From NCBI RefSeq assembly GCF_028583425.1, contig NC_072802.1, positions 12,595,926 to 12,659,925 of the forward strand: a stretch of 64,000 nucleotides of DNA, in the 5' to 3' direction. Under the pieces are notes generated by a model that searched no databases, had not been told where the DNA came from, and was given only the letters and a program-made list of their open reading frames with translations. Positions 11,101-23,100 of the stretch are shown one piece after another. Position 1 is the first letter of the stretch. Each line of letters opens with the position of its first letter. The position numbers were made by a program, and so were the translations under genes. This DNA is from Eublepharis macularius. Taxonomy: Eukaryota > Chordata > Lepidosauria > Squamata > Eublepharidae.

Positions 11101-14100
11101 GGAACATTCGGACCACATTCAGGGGTTTTTTCCCCCCAGACCACATTCAGTTTTCATTGCAAAAGCTGCCCCTGTTTGCAAAACCGATACCCTTTCTTCT
11201 ACTTTTATTTTTTCTTTCACACTTCATTGTTCCTCCAGTTTGTTGTGATGGGGGCGGGGGGGCGGATTCTTCCATGTTGGCACTTCCAAGTGCACACTAG
11301 AATATGCTTGTCCTCCGCAGCACATGGCTTCCAGTGGGAAGTGCATTTCAATGCCCCTACCCAGGAGAAGGACTGTCAGTGCATCTTGGCAATGAAGATG
11401 CATTCCCTCCTCCCCTAATATTCACCCTCTTGCGAACAGTGGTGTGAAAAATTGCTGAAGGGGGGGGGGAGTTATTTCTCATGGGGTAAAAGTATTTGTA
11501 AAATGTGTCCCTTTCCCATTTCAGCTCAGTGCCACTGCAATGTAATCTACCAGGATTGCTGGGGCAGAGCAAACAGACAAATTCCCTACCTAAAAATAAC
11601 AATGGAATGCTTTCATGCAGCAAACCCTGTTATACACTCCATTTATGACAAGAGAGGCCGGTATTCTCAGGAGCCGTTTGGCTGGAGGGCAGACTGGACA
11701 ATAGCCCCCCCCCCACCTCCAGCCCTCAAGTTCTACGGCTCTCAGACTTCCGCTTATTTCATCAGTTGGCAGGTGAATTCCCTCCAAATGAGCCTATTTG
11801 TTAGACATTATTCTGTAGTCCAGCTAGGTATGTACAGAGATGGCTGAACATTTATCCAGTACCAAAATCTTTGGCTCCCAGCTGTACCTGTTCGGCTGGC
11901 ACAACTGTGACTTTGGAGCCATATCTTGGAATGTGACTCGAGCCCTTCTAGAGGAAAACAAAAGTTCTATATTTCTTGGGTAAGGGTGAGGTGATGTGTG
12001 ACAATCCAAATGCAGAAATGTGAGGACATCTAAATGTGAGCAGGTGCCTTCTAGGCTGAGAAATAAAGGGTTGTGATGAAAGGCTTCCGTCCCTCAAAGC
12101 CTCTTCCTCTCAACAAAGTTAGGTGGGTAGCTGTGTTGGTCTGCAATAGAACAGCTGTCAGTCCCTGGCAGTTACGTCCCCCAAGTTCTCCACAGTTAAC
12201 ACGCAGGTATTCCAGTTGAAGTAACTTTATTAGAGATCCATTCAGTACAAGGTGCTCAGACAGCGCAGCTGGCAGAAGTGAAGTAGGTGGGGCTAGCAAT
12301 GATAGTTATAGGGAATATTCCCGCCTTTGGGACAAGGACCGTTAACGGGGGGGGGGGGGTGAGACATTATTTTAGAGCAGGCAGTGAGAAAGATGGACTT
12401 ATCTTTGGTTCTCAAGAAGAGCAAACCGCGAACCAGCTTCGTCTGGCAGTCAAGAACACTGGCTCAGCAGAGTGGGAAAGAGAAAGTAAACATTTGCAAG
12501 ATAACCCACTGGCACGGAGCGATAAAGAACTCCCCACACTCTCAGAAGCCAGAGGCAGAACCCATATACATTCATGGCAGATGTGCAGGAGGCATATATG
12601 ACATACTGCCCTCCCCAAGGAAGTCCTCCCCTCTTCGCAAAGGACCTGGCTTATTTGGATAAGCTTTATGAAATTTACATATCAGTTTGGGAGCATTTAC
12701 ATCTGAGGCTTTTACCTACTCCCTTTGCCCTTCATCAAAGTGCTCCCAGCGAATTTAGTAAAACAATCCTCCCCATTTTAACTTAGAGTCCGGGATGTCC
12801 TTCACTTCATAGTGCAGTTGTCCATCCACTATGAGAGGTGGAGGGGTTCCTTGATCCGGATGCCATTTGTCAGGAGGGGGTGCTTTCTTCAGGAGGCTGA
12901 AATGGAATACGGGGTGGACATTTTTTAAGTTCTTGGGTAGATTCACCTCTACGGTGACTTCATTTATTACGTTTTTGACTTGAAAGGGTCCCAGAAATTT
13001 CCACTCCAGTTTTTTTCTGGGTTGCTCCCCCCTTAGATTTTTAGTGGAAATGTACACATAGTCCCCTGTTTGTAGTTTCCATGGAGCCGATCGTTTTTTC
13101 TCAGCCTGTCTTTTGTAATCCTCTTTGGCTTTTTCCAAAGTTTGAGTCTTTAATGTAGACCACCACTCTCTTAGGTCCTTTGGTGCGTCACTGCCTGGGG
13201 TCTTTACAAAGGGCATTGCTTTGCCCTCATAATCATGTACTACCATAAAGGGGGGGCTCCTGTGGAGCTGTGTACTGTGTTGTTATAACAATATTCGGCA
13301 AAACTCAGAAAATCAGTCCAATTGTCTTGTTGGTAATTAATGTAACACCTCAAACATTGTTCTAATACTTGATTAACACTTGCGGTTTGCCCATCAGTCT
13401 CGGGATGATGAATGGAGCTAAGCCCTTGTTCAATTCCAGCCGGTTTCAATAGCTCCTGCCAAAAGTTGGCAACAAACTGGACTCCGCGGTCTGATATCAC
13501 CTTGTCCGGAAACGAGTGTAGCCTGACTATCTGTTGCATGAAAAGGTTGGCTAATTTCTTGGCTGTTGGGATTTTAAAGCACGGAATGAAATGAGCTTGC
13601 TTAGAAAATAAATCAACCACCACCAGAATTACAGTCTTCCCTTTGGAAAGGGGGAGATCAGTTATAAAATCCATTGAGATCACCGACCATCGCCAAGGGG
13701 GAGTTTCCAGCGGCTGGAGCAGATCTGGTGGTTCCCCCCGCCAGATTTCCCCATCAAGCACACTTGGCAAGTGGATACGTATTGAGATATGTCTTTCCTC
13801 ATGTTTGGCCACCAAAATTATCTTTGCACCAAATGCAATGTCTTTAAATAGCTGAAGTGGCCGGCCAGCTTAGAATCCTGACAGTGCTTCAGCACTTCCC
13901 CTCTTAAACTAGCGGGTACATATAGTTTGCCATGATGGTACCATCTGCCTCCCTCTCCGTTTTCCAGTTCATTCTTAGGCAAGGCATCCCCCTCCTTCTC
14001 TGCTTCCTTTTCTGCTTGCTCCTCCCAGTTCATGACTGGAGACTTATGTTTCACTGGTTTTGCCTGGCTTTGGGTGGTTACAGCCCCCCCGCCTCAACAG

Positions 14101-17100
14101 GGTCGGTGAAAACATTGTGTCTACTACTTCTCTCTGGCTTTCATGTTGGGGCATGTGTGAAAGGGCATCTGCCAGGAAGTTAGATTTGCCAGGGAGGTGC
14201 TTCAGTGTGAAGTTAAATTTGGAAAAGAACTCCGCCCACCGGAGATGCTTGGTGCCTAATTTTCACGGGATGATCAGTCCAAATTTCAAATGGCACCTTC
14301 GCCCCCTCCAACCAATGTCTCCAAGTACATAAAAACAATTTGACTGCTGAAGCTTCTTTGTCTCACACCAACCAGTGCCGTTCGGCCTCAGAGAATTTTT
14401 TGATACACCCCTGGAGCCCCTTGTAATCCGAAAGGCATGACTCTGTATTCAAATCATGTATTTGAATCATCTGTATTCGAATTGTCCCAAGGGGGTCTTA
14501 AAAGCTGTTTTCCATTCACCCCCTCCTTTATTTTCACTCAGAAGTACGCATCTCGTAAATCCAGTTTCAAAAAAATCTTCCCTTGAGACACTACTCCCAA
14601 TAAGTCTCTAATCAAGGGGATGAGTTAAGCATTGGACATTGACACAGCATTAATATCCCTATAATCGGTACACAGTCTTAACCTGCCCCCTCCCCCGTCC
14701 TTCTTTTTGCAGAACAGCACTGGTGCTGCGTGAGGGGAGATAGCCAGGCGGATGAATCCTCTGGCCAGATTTTTGTCAATGAATTTACGCCATTCCTTGT
14801 GCTCTCCTGGGCTCATTGAGTAAAGTTTTCCCTTTGGTAGTTCTTGACCTGGGATTAGCTCTATGGCACAGCCAGTAGCCCTATGGTGGGGGGGGAGTTC
14901 ATCAGTTTCCTCCTCGCTAAACACATGGCTCAAATCCTGGTATTCAAGGGGAATTTGCTCAATTTCTTCTTGAGTTAGCAGAGCAGTCTCGGGGGGGGGG
15001 GTGCACTAATTTCCCACTCTGGGTTCCATACGTGACTTTGACAATCCCCCCCCCCCCCCCGCGAAACATAGTTCTCCAGTTTTCCACTTCACGTATGGGT
15101 CGTAGTCCCATAACCACCGTACTCCCAACACCAATGGGAATTTGGTGGCGTCAGTTACTACAAAAGTTCTGGCTTCCCAATGGTCCCCTATTCCCACTGG
15201 GACCATCTCAGTTTCTACATTAGCCGGGGCTCTTTTCATTCAGGACTCATCCATCTGTTCAAATTCAATGGGGTGTTTTAATTTACACATGTTCAGCCCC
15301 AACCTTGTAACTAGAGCTGGGGCAATTAAATCCCGAGAGCAATCAGAGTCAATTAAGGCCTGCGCTCAAATGTGGGTCCCCCGCTGGGGGTTAACTATAG
15401 TCACTCGCATGTAAAATAAGGCCCCTTTCGGTCTCACCTCAGGCGGTGGCGGCTCTTGCGGGACCTGTCACCGAGGCCTCCTCATGACAGGTTGCTGGCA
15501 TTTCCTGCTGGCTGGTCAGGAGTATCTTCTTCTTCCGAGGGTTTTTCACTCGACTCCTCCATAGCATTGAGGCCAGTTGCCACTTTGCTTCCCTTTTTAG
15601 GAGCTCTTTTCAGTGGCTTGGTGGCCTGAGGGGCAGCTGGTCTTGTGGAGCAGCTTCCCTCCAACCACCCCTTTCTACTCCCCAGGCATTCAGCAGCGAA
15701 ATGGCCAACTCCTCCACAGTGTAGACATAATCCCCTTCTCAGGCGGGTAGCTCATTCTGTGTCCTGGGAGCGTGGATCGAGGGTCTTCTTCTTTGTCCAC
15801 CCATCCCAGAGGGGTTTTCTTCACCATTGACTGGTGCTGCATCCTTATGAGCATCATCACTTGGTCTCGGTTCTCAACCTTGCAGGCAAGTTGGATCCAT
15901 CCCAACAAGGTGGCAGGATCGTCTTGCATCAAGGATTTGGCCACCAGGTTTGGGTTCAGGCTGGCCCATAAGAATTGTATTTAACTCCTTCAGACTAATC
16001 CTGCGCCTTCACTGCATATTGCCTGAATTCTGCAGCATATTCGCGGATGGGGTGCTTCCCTTGCCGCACCCGCTTCAGTTGCATCGGGGCCTGTTCCCCT
16101 TCCAACAGATCCTTAAACTGGGCCCTCAACACTCGAATGAACTGGGGAACTGGAAATCCAGGCAGTGGTACAACCAGGAGAAGGGGTCTTGGCTGCAGAG
16201 GCTGCAGGTGCAGCCCAATTGGCACCCCTCCTATTGGCTGCAGCAGCTGTAGGGGCAGCCTGACCAGCACCCCTCCTTGTGGTTGGGTGACCGGGGTCCC
16301 CAAAGGAGGTGGAGGGAGGGGTTAATAACCCAACAGCCCCACTGCCATTCCCCGAGGTGGTAGGGTGCTTGGGTGGCAGACTAGTAGGTTGGCAGGTGCC
16401 GCTCTTGGTGGTAGTACTGGTGGGTGAGGCATCAGGGAATTGTCCAGTCTCTGTAGTGGGGTCCATGGCAGCTTGGCTGCCGGCTGCTGCACTGGTACTG
16501 TGCCCAGCGCCCTTCTCGGTTCCACAGTTTGCTCCTCCCGCCTGCTGTCCATGAGTATTCCCCCTGGCGGCTAGTGACACACCATCTCCTGGAACCTTTC
16601 CATCGTATGGGCCATCTCTTGTCTACGCGCATCCAGTTCTCCTTGCACAACCTATAACTGGCCCCGGATGGGCCATCACTTGTCCACAGAGCAAACTGCT
16701 GTGGGGACCGATCCAAATTCAGGTTGGTGGCAAGATGGAAATGCTTGAAGCCTTGATGAAATCTCTCTTGAGTCCAGCTTCTAAAAATGTAATTGGTGTG
16801 TCTCAAGCAAAGGAGTGGCATTAAGAGACAGGAATGGAGGAAATGTTGCTCTAATCCAGGGGTCCCCAATGTGTTGCCCATGGGCATAATTGTGCCCACT
16901 GACCCCTTTCCTGGTGCCAGCCAAGCATTTGAAGACAGTAGGAGGGGCCAGGTAGGGCTTTTGGCCAGCAGGGCTTCTGATTGGTCTATTGATGTTTGAT
17001 TGGCTGTGCAGATTTTTAAAACTATTGCATTTGCCGAAGTTGCTTCCGCAGCACAAGGATCTTCACTGTGTGAATGGAGGCAAGGAAGACCAAGAGGCAG

Positions 17101-20100
17101 GCAATAGTCAGTCAACTCGGTTAGTCTCTTGCCTTGAAAACCCCGGGGGGGGGGGCGGTCAACAAAAGTCAGCTATGACTTGACATCACTCTCCACCACA
17201 AGAGCTTTAGGGCTGTAAAGAAAGACCTGCTGTGGGCTGTGGCAGAAGAGGGAGGGTATTTTATGATTTATTTACTTTATTGCAACGTAGGGTGTGCCTG
17301 GCCCAAGGTCACCCAGCAAGCTTCCAGGACAGAATGGGGATCCAAAACTGGGCCTCCCAGATCTTAGTTCAATGCTCTCACCATTACACCACATTGGATC
17401 TCATTGGTAGAGCCCATTGCCACATCCTTCCTTTTTCAGGAACTGTCCACCTGGCAAGAACAAAGTGAGCTTATACTGAGACAGCATCCTTGGAGGAAGC
17501 GTGGCTAGATTTGTGTTCTCCAAAGCTGGGATACTGCCGTGCTTGCTGTCACAACGTGTGAAAGGCCACCTCTGTTGCCAAATGGGCAAAGAACAGTCAT
17601 TTTCCTGAGGAAAAGCAGTAGTCCTAAATAGAAGCCATATACAACTGGAGTCCTCCTTGCAAAAGAGCACCGCCTTGTAATTAGGTGACGGAACTGTAAA
17701 TCAGAGCTGCTGATGTTTATGGCTATATAAACCAGTCTGTGCATTGCATAATGAACTCCCACAGACTGTACATTTATTATGAGTTCATTGTTAGGAGTCA
17801 CTGTACAATGCAGACAAAGCAAGATCTTGCATGGGTTGGTTGCAAAATTCCCGACATGGCCTAATGTCTGGTAGGTTTGCAGCTCGCCCCCACCTCCCAC
17901 CACCCTCTCTTTGGCTCCTCATTTCCAGTTATAAAAGGGTATTAGTTACACAGCATTGCAAAGGAGGTATTTATTCTACATTCTCCAGAGGACTGCTGAT
18001 ACGAGTGAATGTCAAACAGGATAGAATCCCAAGGGGGAGGGGAGTTACAAAAGTGTGGCAAGACCTTACTCAACAAGTCTAGCAATATGGATGAGTTGTG
18101 ATAAACAAGAATGTTCGGGGCCGAGACAGGGAGGTTGGAATCTACAGGGGGAAAATCAGGGACAGTCATTTTTAGCTAACAGAAATCATCCTAGTTTGGC
18201 TAAGAAATAAAACCGACGATTGTAGAAGCAATGGAAGGGCAAAATGGGAGACCTGGCAGTGGGTAACACTGCATCTTCACTTCTGCGTTAGGCTTACCAC
18301 GGCTGCTGCTGTGGCGGGAGGTCTCCTGCCCATGGTCTTCCTTGCTTTCTGCCACTCCAATCATTGTAGGGGGAAAATAAAAATGCTTTAAGCCTCTGTA
18401 CTGGAGTGGTAGGTCACTTCTGGGTACAACCCAGAAGTGACAATGGGAAGCTCTAGGAATCACTAGGATACCTTTCAGAATTTACCATAGAGTTTCTGGC
18501 AATTCCTACCCATTGCCGCTGATGTCATTCATCCCTATGTCCCTGCCCCCCAACCCTCCCACTTGTTGCCAGGCTTGACCCGGCAGCTCTACCTCTGAGT
18601 ACGTACATGGCATATACATTGAGCCTGGCAACCAGTTTGGAGGTTTGGGGGGTGGGGGCATGGTGAAGGGTGTCACTACCATCACGACACTAATTACAGC
18701 CTGTATGAATAACTGGCAGAAATTTCTGTGGTAAGGTGACAGCTCTAAAGGGAACCTTTTAAAGTCAGCACTTGTCAAAACTTATTCTATCTAAACCTGA
18801 TGTCATCTGCAATCCATTCAAATAAAATAACCTGTGTTGTTTCTGGAACAGTCCAAGAACAGGCATTGGTGGTGCCCCCTTTTTGCACACTACGGAACTG
18901 AGAGGACCGTTTGGTTCAACAAATGCAGCTGCCACATGGCAGAGGCAGACCTTCAGATATGTGGGTCACAGGCCTATAAACAGTTTTATTAGCAAGCACT
19001 AATACTTTGAATGGAGATCAGGAATGTATTGGCAGCCTGTATAAAGACCTTAAAAGTGAAGCCATGTAAGTGTAACAATTTACTTCTGATAACAGACTGG
19101 CGGCTACATTTTGAACTAATTGAAATGTCCAGTTTGTCTTCAAGGGCAGCTCCACACAGAGCAGTACAGTAGTCAAGTCTCAAGCTTATTGTCGTATGGA
19201 TCAGCATGGCCAGATAGGCCAAGTCTAAAAAAGGAAATAACCTACAGGCAAGACACAAATAGAAAAATACATTCCTAGCCATGATACTTTCCCACTTCTT
19301 TAAAAGAAGAGCAAGATCTTTTTTTTTTTTAAACGACCCAGCTTTTCACAAGATCTGATAGGGAAAGGCCAACCCCATCTAAAGAGAAGAGAATAATCTT
19401 GTATAGAACATGACCAACTAGCATTGTCTCCGTCTTCTCTGAATTCAGTCTGTCTCTTCTCCCTTGGCCACTGGACCACTGCTTTTAAGCAATGCTTTAA
19501 GACAATGGGCAAATCCACATTACTCTTTCTAAGTCGCATGTTCCCCGCATTCCCCACGCAATCCCGAGTGCCGGTCACATTACCTCATTAAACAGATGCA
19601 TTTCATTTGCATTTCTCCCGAATATGTGGTCACAGGTTTTCAACGGGAGTTTCACGGTGGCCGTGAACGGGCCAATGCGCAATTTACGTGGTTTTTTTAA
19701 AAACCACCCCCCTTCCTGTCTCTCTGGCCATTCCGAGAGTTCCTATTGGCTGATTCAATTTGCAAGTGCTCCGTAGTCTGCAAAAGTCTGTTTTTGACTT
19801 CATAGAATTGGATTTAGACAAAAAAATCCAATTTATTTATTGATTTATTGATTATGCTGTTTCTGAATCAAATCTGGTAGTTTGAAAAATCATTTTGGGG
19901 TGAATCCATCCTCAGAACGGACTCGCAAAACTTCCCTTTTAACTGTTTTTTATTTTTTTATTTTATATTACTGTAATATCAAAATTGCGAAATATCGAAA
20001 TAATGACACTCCAAGGAAGTGAAACTTCAGTAAAATTCAGGCACTGAACTGTCCTGCATAGGAAATGCCTACGAAAGCTTCCCACATGCTTCCAAATTTC

Positions 20101-23100
20101 CAAAAAAGAAACGGGAGAGAGCCATCAGTGCTGTCAGTGGGGGAAAGAGAGGCATCATTATCTTCATTGATGTTTCTTTATAAGGCAAGATCGAAATAAC
20201 GGAAAAGTGCGCTCAAAAATTTTTTAAAAAATGGGCGGTAAAAAAAGGTCCCGCCCAAAAAAGCGGTTTTCGAGCGGCTGTGTGACCGGAGGGACGCGCG
20301 AGAAAGACGGATTGGAAGCAGGAATGTGAACGAAGAGGAAAAAATCGCGGATTGGAGGCAAACAGAAGATATCCGATAAAACATGCGGCTAATGGGTGAA
20401 TGTGGATTTGACCAATGATTCCCAACATGGTGCCCGTGAAGGCCATGGTGCCCACCAATGTGTTTTCAGTGACCACTTCCTTCTTTTCAAAGTAAAAGAA
20501 CTAATTCCAGTTTCCCTCCATCTTTTTGGAGCAGCAGATGCAGCAGAAGAATTCAGGAGGTATTACCCTTCTGTCTTCAGGGAGCACTGATACAGAAACA
20601 AACATTTTCATCACAAGAGGACACTTGGCTGGGAACTTCCCAATATTTGGAGACTGGTCTCAGCCATTTGGTGTCTGGATATTTCCCCCAAACCAGCCAT
20701 TTGGATGGTGCCCACTCAACATTCTGGAACTGTCCACAAGCTCAACAAGGTTGGAGACTTAGGATAAAGGCTTAGGATAAAGGTGGCCACATCGGAAGGC
20801 TTATGTACGGCCGGACATCATCAACATATTTATGACACACACATACCCCATGCTATGATTAATGATCTCACTTAAAAAGTAATACAAATATTTCCAAAGC
20901 ACAGGGAACAACACCAGCCCCCACAGAACTCCCCAGGACGTCCCAAGCTGCAGTCCCTTCATACAACTAGAGAGAAAGGACTCAACCCTTTCCAAACCTT
21001 CCCCCTTAATCCCCATTCTATTCTCCAAGATTCAACAAGAGTGACCCGTATAAAAGGCTGTAGAGAGATCCAACAGCCCGAGTACAGAGGCATTATCCCA
21101 TCAATCCACAGGCAGAGGAAATCAACCCACGACTACCAATGCCGCCTCTGTTTCAAAACCAGACCTGAAGCCTGACTGGAAAGGGTCAAACTGTGGATGT
21201 GTCCTCCAGGAAACCCTGGAGTTCCTCAGCCACCACTCAGTGCCAGATATACAGAGAAGTCAGAATAAGACACGTTTTGTTAGTCAACTGCCCCAGTCTA
21301 TGTTTTGCACTGGGTCTTCCAGATCGTTTTGGGAAATAAATCACAGACTCTAGCTCAGCACAGAAGTATCTTAGTATCTGCTGTTCCCTCAACTCTAGGT
21401 GGAGCATATGGTTTTCATACAAAAGTTAGGAGATTCACACCCAGCCATCTCCAGGTATCAGGGCTGGGAGACAGCTGAGATCTCAGAGCTGTTGCCAGTC
21501 AGAGGAAAGAGTACGAAGCTACACTGGCAAAGGGCCTTACTCAGTTTAATGCAGACATATATGAAATTGTTCACGATTTTCTATTCCTTGGCTCAATCAT
21601 CAACCAAAAGAGAGACTGCAATGAAGAAATCAGAAGAAGATTGAGACTTGGAAGAGCAGCTGTGGCAGAGCTAGAAAAGAGCTAGTTTGGTGTAGTGGTT
21701 AAGAGCGTGGTATTCTAATCTGGATAACCTGGTTTGATTCCCCACTCTTCCACTTGAAGGCAGCTGGGTGACCTTGGGTCTGTCACAGCTTCTACAAGCT
21801 CTCTCAGCCCCACCCACCTCACAGAGTGTTTTGTTGTGGGGATAATAATGACATACGTCAGGAACTACAATGCCAAGACCACGGCAATACAGCCCGGAAA
21901 ACCCACAACAACCACCAATAATGACATACTTTGTAAACCACTCTGAGTGGGTGATAATTAGTCATCCTGAAGGGCAGTATATAAATCAAATGTTGTTGTT
22001 GTTATTATTATTATTAAAAGATCCTTAAAGATAAAGACGTCTCTCTGGGAACCAAGATCAAGATAATCCAAACTATGGTATTCCCCATTATGATGTATTA
22101 TGTGAAAGTTGGACGGTGAAGAAAGCTGACAGGAAGAAAATTGATTCATTTGAAAATGTGGTGCTGGAGGAGAGTTCTGCGGATACCATGGACAGCCAAA
22201 AAGACAAATAAATTGGTTCTAGATCAAATCAAGCCTGAATTCTCCCTAGAAGCTAAAATGACAAAACTGAGGGTATCATTCTTTGGTCACATCACGAGAA
22301 GATAAGATTCTCTGGAAAAGTCAGTAATGCTAGGAAAAGAGGAAGACCTAAAACGAGATGGCTTAACTCAATAAAAGAAGCCACATCCTCCAGTTTGCAG
22401 GATTTGAGCAAGTCTGTTAACGAGAGGACGTTTTGGAGGTCTTTCCTTCATAGGGTTGCCATAGATCAGAGGTGACTTGATGACACATAACACACATATG
22501 TATTCAAATGATCAATTTTACAAGTAGGCACAACTGAGCATTATGAATCCAACTAACAAACAAAGCTCTATGGTTCTAAGAATGCCAGTGTGGTGTAGTG
22601 GTATAGAGTGTCAGACTAGAATCTCGAGACCCAAGTTTGAATCCCTTCTCTACCCAGGGCCATATTATTCATAAGGCTAACTAGGCCGAAGCCTAGGGGC
22701 CCTGCAGGGATGAGGGGCCCATACATTTTTTTGCTGAGGCACACTCCCACACAAATTACTATTAATTGATTCTCTTATATAACCTCTATTAATAAGATTA
22801 TTAACTGCTTCCTTATTAAAGTGAAACAAATTGTCTCCTATTAAAACAAATATCCATAAATTATATATTTTTAGTAAATAATAAAAATTTTATTCACTTC
22901 AAAACCAGGGCTCACTTTGAGGGGGAACGCACAGGAACGCAGTTCTGGCAGTTCCCCAAAGAGGTCACATGTCATGTAGCCCCGCCAACTTACTCTTGGA
23001 CATTTTGGCCTGGATTGCGGCTGAAATGGCCCGGATCGGGCCTCTGATGGGTGGTGGATCACTCTCCTGCTCCGCAGCGGCCCGATCCTGATCATTTTGG

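Larger units (their letters stand above)
21410..22500 (+). mobile_element. RTE/BovB-like LINE 3' end, split by a SINE
   Basis: Two parts are separated by a SINE. The left part encodes [20 protein letters not shown] up to about 21670. The right part (22025-22500) encodes a decayed continuation with VKKADRRKIDSFE and [12 protein letters not shown]. It ends in GGGTTGCCATAGATCAGAGG, the typical BovB/RTE 3' end. Joined across the SINE, the text reads through GAGCTAGAAAAG and ATCCTTAAAGAT, which fixes the insertion point. No intact ORF remains. Confidence 0.75.

Noticed and set aside
12755..16580. Domesticated Gypsy gag/pol gene
   Set aside because: Several breaks between domains and loss of the reverse transcriptase centre leave no continuous gene.
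21671..21760. tRNA gene
   Set aside because: Box A and B are present but the cloverleaf is not complete and the sequence continues into a SINE body and tail.
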